In this document: positions 33,613-41,821 of the stretch, piece after piece
Position numbering within the stretch: the first letter of the stretch is position 1
Layout: each line of letters begins with the position of its first letter
DNA from: UBA6623 sp965226435
GTDB lineage: Bacteria > Acidobacteriota > Terriglobia > Bryobacterales > UBA6623
NCBI GenBank assembly: GCA_965226435.1
Contig: CBDDCY010000012.1
Location: forward strand, 682,001 to 746,000
DNA length: 64,000 bases
Direction of reading: 5' to 3'
Notes under the pieces: model-generated
Database searches by the model: none
Seen by the model: only the letters and a program-made list of their open reading frames with translations
What the model was told of the DNA's origin: nothing
Position numbers and translations under genes: made by a program

Positions 33613-35225
33613 TGTCAAGAGGCGATAGAAATGTCCCCCTCGGTAGGGCGATAGAAATGTCCCCTTGGTTAGCCCGGTAGAAATGTCCCCTTTTAAGTAA
33701 AAGGATAGTAGTCGTAGGGGCTTGTGGGAATGTGGGAATCGCACAGCGATTTCCAAGGGGCTGGGGGAAACGTGGGAAACCCGAGCGATGAGGTTCGAAG
33801 CTCCTCGTCGGCTGCCGAGGGTTTTCCTCGTTTTCCACGGCCCCGTCATTTCCACAGCCCTCTTCACGCGGTCGCCGCCCGTTTTTTCGGCTTCAACGGC
33901 GCGCGCCAAGGGTGATTCGCCGGCGGTGTGCGCGGCTGCGGCGCCAGGCGCGGTTGCGGCTCCGGCCGCACCTTGGGGAGCGGCTTGGCGATCTCGTCGA
34001 ACGCCACCGTTTTCCCCTCGAACACCACCCGCAACTCGCCCTCGCGCGCTTGCTGCACGGTTACTCTCGCGCCTGCGCCCAGAGCCTGATTGCGCTGCGG
34101 TTTCAACTGCGGAAAACGGTTCTCGAAACGTACCACCAGGTCGTTGGACACCACCCGCTCTCCCTCCAAGCAAAACACCCACTTCAAGTCCAAACGCTTC
34201 GATAAGCGCCGATGAAAGTCCGCTCCCGCTGACGGCTCAGAGGCGAACTTGGCGTTGTGCTCTGGCAGATACTGCTCGTCGAGATAGCGGTTCGCCGCCT
34301 CGTAATCGGCAATGCCTTTGAGCCGCATCTTCTTGATCAGGCGGTCTTGATGGGTGCCGTGATGGCGCTCCACGCGGCCCTTCGCTTGCGGTGACGAAGC
34401 GGCGATGATACCAATGCCGAGCTTGGCGCACATGCGTCCGAACTGCGTCTCGGGCTCGATGCCTTCCAGCGCTTCACGCGACGTTGGCCGGCGCTTGTAG
34501 ACGTTCTTCCAGTCGCAATACAACGCCTTCGGAACGCCGTATTGACGCACCCAGGCTTCGAGCAGATCGGCCGCCGCCCAAGTCGTTTCCTCGCTCGAGA
34601 AACGGCACAGCGCCAGACCGGTCGCATCGTCGACGAAGTTCATCAGGCAACCTTTCCGCCCGCGCGCTTCGAGCCACTCGTGGTGCGAACCGTCGACCTG
34701 GATCAGCTCGCCCAAGTGCGCTTTACGCCGCCGCCGCGAGCGATGCGGCCGGCGCTTGCGGCGGCGGCTCCACAGGCCCTCGGCGAGCATCCAGAGCCGC
34801 AGTGTTCGCACCGATAGTTTCAGATCGTGGTCTGTCCACAAATGCTCGGCCGCCAGCGTCGGCCCGAAGCGCTCGTGCGGCTCGCCGGAGTAGTGTTCGC
34901 GCACCAGTTGCAGCACTCGCTTGCGAACTTCCGCCGGCTTGGCGCGGTTCGATACCCGGCCCACGTTGCCGTGCTTCAATGCTTTTGTCCCTCCCGCGCT
35001 GTAGCGCCTCCAGATCCGCTTGGTCTGGCGATAACTGATATCGAGTATCCGCGCCGCCTCGCTCAGCTTCAACTCGCCTCGCTTCACCCGGCCCAGTACC
35101 TCGCCCCGTCTCAATTCCTTGTCGTTCATCCATGTCCTCTCCAATCTAGGCTCCTCCTTCGGAGCCTTAGATTAGGGGACATTTCTATCGCCCTCTCAAG
35201 GGGACATTATCATCGCCCTTCAACA
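33613..35225. mobile_element. IS1202-like (ISNCY group) insertion sequence, copy 2
   Basis: A 1,613-bp element inserted between nrdR and rpoD. It is the same element as 13204-14790, but the left end has three iterations of the ~26-bp GATAGAAATGTCCCC unit instead of two, the middle one reading TAGCCCGGTAGAAATGTCCC. This accounts exactly for the 26-bp size difference. Flanked by a 16-bp direct repeat. Confidence 0.9.
33864..35129 (-). CDS. IS1202-like DDE transposase, copy 2
   Basis: A 421-residue transposase from ATG 35129, identical to copy 1 except Ile for Thr in ARILDIS and Gln for Lys in RPEPQPRL. All catalytic residues (Asp146, Asp206, Glu254) are intact. Both differences result from single-base changes, so the two copies separated recently. 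Confidence 0.93.
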   Translation of the reverse strand: MNDKELRRGEVLGRVKRGELKLSEAARILDISYRQTKRIWRRYSAGGTKALKHGNVGRVSNRAKPAEVRKRVLQLVREHYSGEPHERFGPTLAAEHLWTDHDLKLSVRTLRLWMLAEGLWSRRRKRRPHRSRRRRKAHLGELIQVDGSHHEWLEARGRKGCLMNFVDDATGLALCRFSSEETTWAAADLLEAWVRQYGVPKALYCDWKNVYKRRPTSREALEGIEPETQFGRMCAKLGIGIIAASSPQAKGRVERHHGTHQDRLIKKMRLKGIADYEAANRYLDEQYLPEHNAKFASEPSAGADFHRRLSKRLDLKWVFCLEGERVVSNDLVVRFENRFPQLKPQRNQALGAGARVTVQQAREGELRVVFEGKTVAFDEIAKPLPKVRPEPQPRLAPQPRTPPANHPWRAPLKPKKRAATA

Positions 35226-35241
35226 TAGGAAAATTCACACT
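35226..35241. repeat. Target-site duplication of IS copy 2, right
   Basis: Exact repeat of 33597-33612. Confidence 0.85.
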
Positions 35242-35346
35242 AAAACGCGTGACGGTCGTAGTACTAGAACTGTCGGCATGACAAGGAGTATGCAGCGTGG
35301 CGGAAGGCCTTCTCCGCCTCGCTCAGATAACAGCTATACAACTGAT

Positions 35347-35811
35347 TCAGTGCGGCTTCCGTCCTTTGATGAGATGAGTCAGCTCGGACAGAAATTCCTC
35401 TTCGTCTTGAAAGTCGCGGTAGACGGAGGCGAAACGGACATAGGCCACCTTGTCGATCTGCCTTAGCCGGTCCATCAGCAGCTCGCCCACCCGGGATGTC
35501 GCGCATTCCCTCTCGGGCGAGTCCAAAACCAGCGATTCGGCGGCGTTGACGAGGGTTTCCAATTGCCCCATGCCGACCGGGCGTTTCTCGCAAGCTCGCA
35601 GCAGGCCGTTGAGAACCTTCTGGCGATCGAACTTTTCCCTGCGGCCGTCCTTCTTGACGACCATGTAGGGGATCTCGTCGATGCGTTCGTAGGTCGTAAA
35701 ACGCTGTTGACACTGCAGGCATTCACGGCGTCGACGGATCGAGTCGGTTTGCTTGCTCTCGCGGGAATCGACGACTCTGTCGGCCGAATGGCCACAAAAC
35801 GGACACAACAT
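35347..35811 (-). CDS. nrdR: Transcriptional repressor NrdR
   Basis: A 154-residue protein of standard length. The N-terminal zinc ribbon uses CPFC (Cys3, Cys6) and CLQC (about 32-35), followed by the ATP-cone domain beginning VVKKDGRREKFDRQKVLNGL. NrdR senses dATP/ATP and represses ribonucleotide reductase operons by binding NrdR boxes. Its original neighbour downstream on the same strand was rpoD, before IS copy 2 inserted between them. No NrdR box pair is obvious nearby and no nrd gene is in the window. Confidence 0.97.
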   Translation of the reverse strand: MLCPFCGHSADRVVDSRESKQTDSIRRRRECLQCQQRFTTYERIDEIPYMVVKKDGRREKFDRQKVLNGLLRACEKRPVGMGQLETLVNAAESLVLDSPERECATSRVGELLMDRLRQIDKVAYVRFASVYRDFQDEEEFLSELTHLIKGRKPH

Positions 35812-35961
35812 ATCTATACTGCCGGCCTGTCTGAATGCCGCATATTGTAGGGAGTAGGATAGCAGGACCCGCTCGGAAGCCCAAGCCGGGCCTACCTGGA
35901 TCCGCCCCGATTTCTTAAAGCCCCTAGACGAGTGGAGTGCACGGCGGGGTGACGGGGCCGG

Positions 35962-37077
35962 CTATGCGTCCCGGTATTCTTCGAGAGCGGCCAGCATCTT
36001 CGTGGCGTAGGATTCGTTCTTGGGCGTGCCCTTCTTGGCCCCGTTATAGGCTTCGGCGAAATGGCTGAAATCCAACTCCCGTTGGGACCGCCGGGCGGCG
36101 TTCTTCCAGGCACGATTGACCGCGATCGTACGGCCCAGAGTGGCGATTTGGCGCGCCGGATCATAGCTGCGCAAATGGTCCAGCGTGATGCCGGCTTTCC
36201 GCATCCGCGCCGAGACAGTGTGCCATCCCATCGTCTGACCCCATCCCCAACTGGTTGCCAGAACGCGGCAGTCCCGGGCGCCCCAACTCTGGATCGTCAG
36301 CAGCGCCCGCCGCACCGCCTCGGTCGTATTCCTTCCCGCCATCGAAGCGGGAAGCCGCCGCGACAGCAGCGTTTTCGAGCCATTGTCACCGGCGCGAATC
36401 GGAATGTTTTCGACTCCGCGGCGAAGCTCGGCGATTGTAGCGGCGGAGGCTTCGGCAATCTCTTTCCCCGCCAACCGCGCGGCCATGTCGGCCAGAGCCA
36501 CGCCGTGATGCGATTCGAATTTCGGCAGATTGCGCGCTCCCCCGTTGCTCTCCACCCATGTGATGGCGGCAATCACCGCTTCGTCGACCTCGGCCGCCGC
36601 GGCGGCCTCCATGACGCTTTCACGAAAGTCGTCCTTGAATTCCAAGATCCCCAGGCGGGCGGCGCCGTCCAACACGTCGCGAAGTCGGCTTTGTTCGTCC
36701 TCGGGAAGCGACTCGACCCGCGCGGCGCTCTCCGTCTCGAGAGTTCGCGCGTCGCCTGCGTCGAGGCGGCCGCTGGGGTCGAGGCCGTTTTCCTGCTGAA
36801 ACTGCCGCAGGCCCCTTTCCGTCCCGCCGCCGAAATCGCCGTCGATTAGCGCTGAGCCGTCGCCAAAACCGGAGGACTTCGAGGTTGTGAATCCCTGGCA
36901 GATCAGCAGGCGTTGCAGCAGCTTGACGGCTTCCCCGTTCTCCTCGCCGCGCGCGATCGGTCGCCCGTCCAGTAATTCCCGCCAGCGAGGCGCCGCGGTC
37001 TCTACTTTGACGACGCGGCGGTTGCTCCCCGCTAACGCCGGGTCCCCGGTGAAGACCGGTTGATCGAAGACGGACAT
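35962..37077 (-). CDS. N-acetylmuramidase-type endolysin-like protein with peptidoglycan-binding domain
   Basis: A 371-residue protein. Residues ~45-115 resemble a PG_binding_1 module (GEAVKLLQRLLICQGF, DGDFGGGTERGLRQFQQENGL). The C-terminal half fits the DUF3380/N-acetylmuramidase family of phage-like endolysins: AAITWVESNGGARNLPKFE holds the likely catalytic Glu, then SWGWGQTMGWH and AEAYNGAKKGTPKNESYATKM. No signal peptide or membrane anchor is visible, as in phage lysins that need a holin. No other phage gene is near. It may be a domesticated lysin or part of an unrecognised secretion system. Confidence 0.75.
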   Translation of the reverse strand: MSVFDQPVFTGDPALAGSNRRVVKVETAAPRWRELLDGRPIARGEENGEAVKLLQRLLICQGFTTSKSSGFGDGSALIDGDFGGGTERGLRQFQQENGLDPSGRLDAGDARTLETESAARVESLPEDEQSRLRDVLDGAARLGILEFKDDFRESVMEAAAAAEVDEAVIAAITWVESNGGARNLPKFESHHGVALADMAARLAGKEIAEASAATIAELRRGVENIPIRAGDNGSKTLLSRRLPASMAGRNTTEAVRRALLTIQSWGARDCRVLATSWGWGQTMGWHTVSARMRKAGITLDHLRSYDPARQIATLGRTIAVNRAWKNAARRSQRELDFSHFAEAYNGAKKGTPKNESYATKMLAALEEYRDA

Positions 37078-37204
37078 GGCTATGCTAACGAAATCGCCGG
37101 TCCAATCGAGCGGCTTGTCTATCCCGAGTATACCCCCGCTGCCCAGCGGCTCCGCCGCCGCGGGCCCGGAATTCGCTCGTATTTTCCGGAGAAATCCGGC
37201 GAAT

Positions 37205-37876
37205 TTACTCGATCGCCGCGAGAGGCTCGATCTTGGTTACGAAGCCGTCTTCGAAAGTGACGCGCAGAGCGGGCAGCCCGGCCGACTGACGCGGAGTGTA
37301 GTCGATGATCCGCAGCGCCCCGCCGGGCGAATAGCGCCTCAGGCGTCCGGCCCCCAGGGCGAAGGCCGCTTGGTACTCGGTCATTCCGAGGTCGACTTGG
37401 TGGGCGTCGATCTTTTTCCAGTCTTCCGCCGTCCAATGTTCGAAGAGTTGACGGGGATCCTTGATTAGAAAAATCTCGTCGACATAGAAGAGTTCGTCCG
37501 TCGCGATCTTTGTAGTGTACGAGCGGTCGGCTTGTTCGAATTCGAGCAGAGTATCTTCTCCCTCCCGTCGCACGCCGGTCGGGACGATCTTTTCGAGAGG
37601 TTCGAAGGTTTGCTCTCCCGGATCGTAGAGCCAACGGTAGCCTTCCTTGACCCACAGTGGCCGGCCGATCAGCTTCTCGGCCGAGGCGGCGCTGCTGACA
37701 TACGATTTCGGGTGGAAGACGTGGAGGTCGGGATGGATTGCTCGCTCTTGTTGTCGCGAAGCCTTGAGGCGCGGGTTGATCCACTCGGCAACGTAGCTGA
37801 CCCCGGCGTAGACCAACGCCGCGATGACGGCCATGACGAAGACCGAACCGATCCAATCTCGCCAGTCCTGGTTCAT
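37205..37876 (-). CDS. Membrane-anchored protein of unknown function
   Basis: A 223-residue protein from ATG 37876. One membrane segment (VFVMAVIAALVYAGVSYVAE, about 10-29) is followed by a soluble domain of ~190 residues, predicted outside the cytoplasm. It contains GYRWLYDPGEQTFEPL, FYVDEIFLIKDP and DLGMTEYQAAFALGAGRLRRY; the last may be a short helical hairpin. No family recognised. An upstream extension to 37969 lacks support. Confidence 0.7.
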   Translation of the reverse strand: MNQDWRDWIGSVFVMAVIAALVYAGVSYVAEWINPRLKASRQQERAIHPDLHVFHPKSYVSSAASAEKLIGRPLWVKEGYRWLYDPGEQTFEPLEKIVPTGVRREGEDTLLEFEQADRSYTTKIATDELFYVDEIFLIKDPRQLFEHWTAEDWKKIDAHQVDLGMTEYQAAFALGAGRLRRYSPGGALRIIDYTPRQSAGLPALRVTFEDGFVTKIEPLAAIE

Positions 37877-38130
37877 CGTGATTGGCCGCCCCTTCCGAAC
37901 CCGGCCTGAAACTTCAAATTTCGCGCTACCCGGAGATTCACAACTGCCACGAATAGATCGGACTTTCACCCACCCGAGCCGCGCCGCCGTGCGGCGCGGT
38001 CCCGGCGAACCCTCCCGACCACGTTTCTCCCCTGGAACGATCCGGCGCGGCCGGTGGCGCCGCTAGTCGGCATCCGCCGGCACCCGTGATCGGGCCTGTC
38101 TTATTAGACCGGCTCCCCAACGCCCCGGCT

Positions 38131-38892
38131 TCACTTCACGGCCAAATGAAGCGTCGCGATTCCGCCGGTCAGCGAAACGACCTCGACTTGCGAAAACCCG
38201 GCGGCTTTGAGGCCCTCGGCCAACTCGGCGGGCGAGAGAAAGCGTTCAACGGATTTCTGCAAATAGGAGTAGGCCGCGCCCGCCCCCGAAATGGCGTTGC
38301 CCAATCGCGGCAAGACGTTACGAAAGTAGAAGCCGAACAGCGGACCGATCAGAGGAGTAGCCGGTTGAGAAAATTCCAGCAGCGCCAGCCGCCCTCCCGG
38401 GCGAAGCAGCCGAAACATCTCCGCCATGCCGCTCCGATAATTCGCCAAATTGCGGAACCCGAACCCGATCGTGATGAGATCGATACCGCCGTCGGGCAGC
38501 GGGAGCCGCAACGCGTCGGCTTCCGTCAGTCTTGACGTCAGTCCGTGCCTGCGAAGCTTTTCTTCCGCCGCGTAAAGCATTGGTCGCGAGAAATCCGCCC
38601 CGATTCCGGTGAACCCCGAGACGCCACGCAACCGCCGGCGCTCCATCTCGAGTTCAATCAGCAGGTCGCCGGTGCCGCAACACAGGTCGAGCACTCTGAC
38701 GTCGGCCTGATCGAGTTGCGGGCGCACCCGGCGCACCACGACTCCGCGCCAATACTGATCAACCCGTAGGGAAAGCAGACGGTTCAGCAGGTCGTAACGC
38801 GGCGCCACCTCGCCGAACATGCGGCGAATATTGCGGGAAACCTCGACTTCGTTCCCGGCTTCGACGCCTGCGGGAGTCGCACCGGAAATCAT
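38131..38892 (-). CDS. ubiE: Demethylmenaquinone / 2-methoxy-6-polyprenylbenzoquinol C-methyltransferase
   Basis: A 253-residue class I SAM methyltransferase of normal UbiE/MenG length. NIRRMFGEVAPRYDLLNRLLS is the UbiE signature near the N-terminus (split at residues 20-40); SAM motif I is LDLCCGTGDLL (about 68-78), motif II region DALRLPLPDGGIDLITIGFG, and GGRLALLEFSQP. It performs the C-methylation step in quinone synthesis in the cytoplasm at the membrane. The start overlaps the aroB stop by four bases (ATGA), so translation is coupled. Confidence 0.95.
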   Translation of the reverse strand: MISGATPAGVEAGNEVEVSRNIRRMFGEVAPRYDLLNRLLSLRVDQYWRGVVVRRVRPQLDQADVRVLDLCCGTGDLLIELEMERRRLRGVSGFTGIGADFSRPMLYAAEEKLRRHGLTSRLTEADALRLPLPDGGIDLITIGFGFRNLANYRSGMAEMFRLLRPGGRLALLEFSQPATPLIGPLFGFYFRNVLPRLGNAISGAGAAYSYLQKSVERFLSPAELAEGLKAAGFSQVEVVSLTGGIATLHLAVK

Positions 38893-40025
38893 GGTGAAAC
38901 CGCCGCCCCCGAGGCCTCCGCGGTCAACGACCCGCCGGGGCCGAATGCTCCCAGGGCGTTTTCGGCGGCGGCTTGCACCAACGATGTGTCCGGGTCGCGA
39001 ATAACTCGCACTTCGCCGATTTTGTCCGGCAGAACGAAGTGAACATGCCCCCCGATGGTTTTCTTATCGCCGCGAGTGCGTTCGACCAAGCGCGCGGCGT
39101 CAATCCCGCTCAACTCCGGAATGGGGCCGTAGGCGGCAATCAACGCTTCAAGCGATTCACGGTCGCGACTGTCGAAAATGCCCAATGACTCCGCCAAGCG
39201 CGCGGCGGCGACCATCCCGAACGCCACGGCCTCGCCGTGCAGCAACCGTGCGTAGTTGGTTTCGGCTTCCAGCGCGTGCCCCAACGTGTGCCCGTAGTTA
39301 AGGATGCGTCGCAGATTGCCTTCGCGCTCGTCCTTGGCTACCACCTCGGCCTTGATGCGGACCGACTCGGCGATGATGGATTCGAGCGTGACCGGGTCGC
39401 GTCCCATCACCTTGTCACGGTGGTCCCGCAAGAGGTCAAACAGAGCACGACTCCGGATGACGCCGTGTTTGATGACTTCGAACAGCCCGGCCCGATATTC
39501 GCGCACCGGCAACGTGTCGAGAGTCGTCGGGTCCATCAACACCAACAGCGGCTGGTGAAAAGCCCCGACCAGATTCTTGCCCTGGGCCAGGTTGACGCCG
39601 GTCTTTCCTCCGACCGCCGCGTCGACTTGGGCGAGTAAGGTGGTGGGAACCTGGATGACGTCCACGCCCCTCATGTAGCTCGCCGCCAGGAATCCCGCCA
39701 CGTCGCCCGCGACGCCGCCGCCGAAGGCAACCACGCAGCCGGAGCGATCCGCGCCCGCGGCGTACAGTTGTTCGGCCAAGGATTCGACTTGCGCCAGACG
39801 CTTGCGTTCTTCCCCGCCATGCAGCGGAATCATGACGTGCGGCAAGTCGGCCAAGCCTGCCTGAAGCCTCGCCCCGTGGTGTTTCCAGACCTGCTCGTCG
39901 GCAACGACGAAGAGCCGACGGTCACCCGTGAGGGGGCGAATGTACTCGGCGGCGCGATCGAGACCGTTCGAGTCGACGACCACATCGTACGAGCTGCTTG
40001 CCGCTTCAACCCTGACCCGTTGCAT
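38889..40025 (-). CDS. aroB: 3-dehydroquinate synthase
   Basis: A 378-residue protein from ATG 40025; a longer open frame into the intergenic repeats (to 40442) is not coding. AroB motifs: GGGVAGDVAGFLAASYMRG (NAD-binding glycine loop), VPTTLLAQVDAAVGGKTGVN, ILNYGHTLGHALE (zinc His), LLHGEAVAFGM (zinc His) and GDKKTIGG. Converts DAHP to 3-dehydroquinate in the shikimate pathway; chorismate made from it can feed menaquinone synthesis, which explains the coupling with ubiE. Confidence 0.97.
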   Translation of the reverse strand: MQRVRVEAASSSYDVVVDSNGLDRAAEYIRPLTGDRRLFVVADEQVWKHHGARLQAGLADLPHVMIPLHGGEERKRLAQVESLAEQLYAAGADRSGCVVAFGGGVAGDVAGFLAASYMRGVDVIQVPTTLLAQVDAAVGGKTGVNLAQGKNLVGAFHQPLLVLMDPTTLDTLPVREYRAGLFEVIKHGVIRSRALFDLLRDHRDKVMGRDPVTLESIIAESVRIKAEVVAKDEREGNLRRILNYGHTLGHALEAETNYARLLHGEAVAFGMVAAARLAESLGIFDSRDRESLEALIAAYGPIPELSGIDAARLVERTRGDKKTIGGHVHFVLPDKIGEVRVIRDPDTSLVQAAAENALGAFGPGGSLTAEASGAAVSP

Positions 40026-40099
40026 GTTTCTCTTTTTACCACGTTCGTCCCCCACGGGCGCCGATTCGCGAAACACCGCGCGTAGCGCCCGGCAAGCCG

Positions 40100-40215
40100 C
40101 GAGCACCAAGCCGCGAAGCGGCGGCCGGAATATAGCCTGAGGTGGAGCCGCGGGCGAAACCCCCGGTTTGGAGCAAAACGAAGTGTGAGCCCTGACAGGG
40201 CGGCAGGAACGTAGT
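40100..40215. repeat. Dispersed intergenic repeat, family B, copy 4
   Basis: GCCGCGAAGCGGCGGCCGGA, ATATAGCCTGAGGTGGAGC, AAACCCCCGGTTTGG and the terminal GAGCCCTGACAGGGCGGCAG hairpin match copy 2 in order and spacing. Confidence 0.7.
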
Positions 40216-40237
40216 CCCCCGAAGTATCGGGCCCGCA

Positions 40238-40285
40238 ACCCCGGTGGGGCAGGTCTCCAGGCCTGCCCATACCTCAACCCCGCGT
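40238..40285. repeat. Modular palindromic intergenic repeat, family A, copy 3 (one module)
   Basis: GGGCAGGTCTCCAGGCCTGC plus flanking CCCATACCTCAACCC matches the third hairpin module of the copy at 24955-25128. The remainder to 40501 holds no clear gene. Confidence 0.65.
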
Positions 40286-40501
40286 TACACATTCGTCCGG
40301 CACCCGCCGTCCGGCCCGAGTCATGGCCGGAACGCGAAATGTAGTAAAATCGACGAGCCTTCCGGTACACGAGCCCGTGACGAAAGACAGCGAAATGGAT
40401 TTCTCTAGAAAACAGCTTCCGGTCCACGCTGCCGCGACCCACGGAGTCGGACTCCCCGACACCGCCCGTCGAGGGCTGCTTTCTCTGACGGAGGTGAGTT
40501 C

Positions 40502-41794
40502 TTGAAGGTAGTCTCCGCGATCCTGCGGCGCTTCGTCGACATCCGCAAGAACGAGCTGGAGCCGGCCTTTCTGCTTTTCTCGTTCTGGTTCCTGATCATC
40601 CTGGTCTTCCAAGTTCTGCGGCCGCTCAAAAAGGGCTTATTTCTCGAACACCTCGGGGCGCAGGTGGAACTCTACGCCAAGCTTTCGAACATTGCGGTGG
40701 CGTTGATCGCCGTGGTGGTTTTTACCGCCCTGTACAACCGCCTTGGCAGCCGTCGCCTGGTGACGGCGATGTGCGGATTCTTTATCGCGGCGATGTTACT
40801 GTTCGCGGGCCTGCTGGCTGACTCCAATCCCGGGACGCTGACAAATTGGGTCTTCTATCTGTTTGGCGACGCTTGGTCGACGCTTTGGGTGACGACGTTT
40901 TGGGCCTATATCAACGAGATGACCGAAACCGAGCAATCCAAGCGGCTCTATGGCTTGATCGGCGGCGGCGGCGTGATCGGCGGGTTGATCGGCAATGTTG
41001 TCGTGTGGCAATTGGTCAAGCCCTGGGGGACGGCGACTCTGTTGTTGGCCTGCGCCGCGGTGACCGCCATCATCGGCGGCTTGGTCTGGCGTGCCGAAGC
41101 CGTCGCGGCGCGTCCCGGAGCCGCCATTGGACGCCGCCCCCAAGCCGCGGTTGCCGACAACGCCAAGGAGGAAAAGAAGACCAATGCCGCTTTCGAAGGC
41201 GCCAAGTTGGTCTCTGCTTCGAAATACCTGCTCTCGATCGTCATGATCATGTTCCTCTACGAGCTGGTCTCGCAGATTCTCGATTATCAATACTCGACCG
41301 GCGCGGAAACCTTCGAGGGGACCGGCGCCACGCAAGCCTTCCTCGGCATGGTCGGGACGATTACGAACGTGATCAGCGTCATCACGCAGTTCTTCTTGGT
41401 TTCCTTCGTGATTCGCCGCTTCGGCATCACCACGGCGCTGCTCGTTTTGCCCGTGGCCACGTTTCTCTCGAGCGGCGTATATTTGGCCATGCCGGTCGTA
41501 TGGGCCGGGGCGCTGTTGACGATCTCCGACAACGCCTTCAACTACTCGATCAATCAAACGGCCCGCGAAACCCTCTTCATGCCGACATCGCCCGACGAAC
41601 AATACAAAGCGCGGGCTTTTAGCAACATGTTCGTGCAGCGCTTGGGCAAGGGCGCGGCCATCCTAATGGCTCTTGTCCTCAACGTTCTCCCAATCCGTTT
41701 CCTTTCGCTGATCGCCATGGTCGTGATCGCGGTATGGATCGGCTTTGCCGTGTCCGCGGGCCGACGTTTCGAGGAGCTAACGACGGAATCCTGA
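40502..41794 (+). CDS. NTP/NDP exchange transporter-like MFS protein
   Basis: A 430-residue protein with 11-12 membrane segments. It begins with TTG 40502, supported by GGAGG seven bases upstream. The N-terminus resembles the ATP/ADP translocase (Npt/Tlc) group: ELEPAFLLFSFWFLIILVFQ (20 residues), LRPLKKGLFLEHLGAQ with the Arg-Pro-Leu-Lys entry, then WSTLWVTTFWAYINEM and LYGLIGGGGVIGG. In Rickettsia and Chlamydia the family swaps host ATP for ADP; free-living bacteria carry divergent members of unknown substrate. It stands alone in the plus direction. Confidence 0.8.
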   Translation: MKVVSAILRRFVDIRKNELEPAFLLFSFWFLIILVFQVLRPLKKGLFLEHLGAQVELYAKLSNIAVALIAVVVFTALYNRLGSRRLVTAMCGFFIAAMLLFAGLLADSNPGTLTNWVFYLFGDAWSTLWVTTFWAYINEMTETEQSKRLYGLIGGGGVIGGLIGNVVVWQLVKPWGTATLLLACAAVTAIIGGLVWRAEAVAARPGAAIGRRPQAAVADNAKEEKKTNAAFEGAKLVSASKYLLSIVMIMFLYELVSQILDYQYSTGAETFEGTGATQAFLGMVGTITNVISVITQFFLVSFVIRRFGITTALLVLPVATFLSSGVYLAMPVVWAGALLTISDNAFNYSINQTARETLFMPTSPDEQYKARAFSNMFVQRLGKGAAILMALVLNVLPIRFLSLIAMVVIAVWIGFAVSAGRRFEELTTES

Positions 41795-41821
41795 TCTCGC
41801 TTGCGAGCCGAGCGCGGCGGA

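Noticed and set aside
40026..40442. N-terminal extension of AroB
   Set aside because: The extra translation comes from dispersed repeats; conserved AroB sequence begins at ATG 40025.
40323..40505. A 60-codon frame ahead of the NTP/NDP transporter
   Set aside because: No ribosome site or conserved pattern; likely the leader of the transporter transcript.
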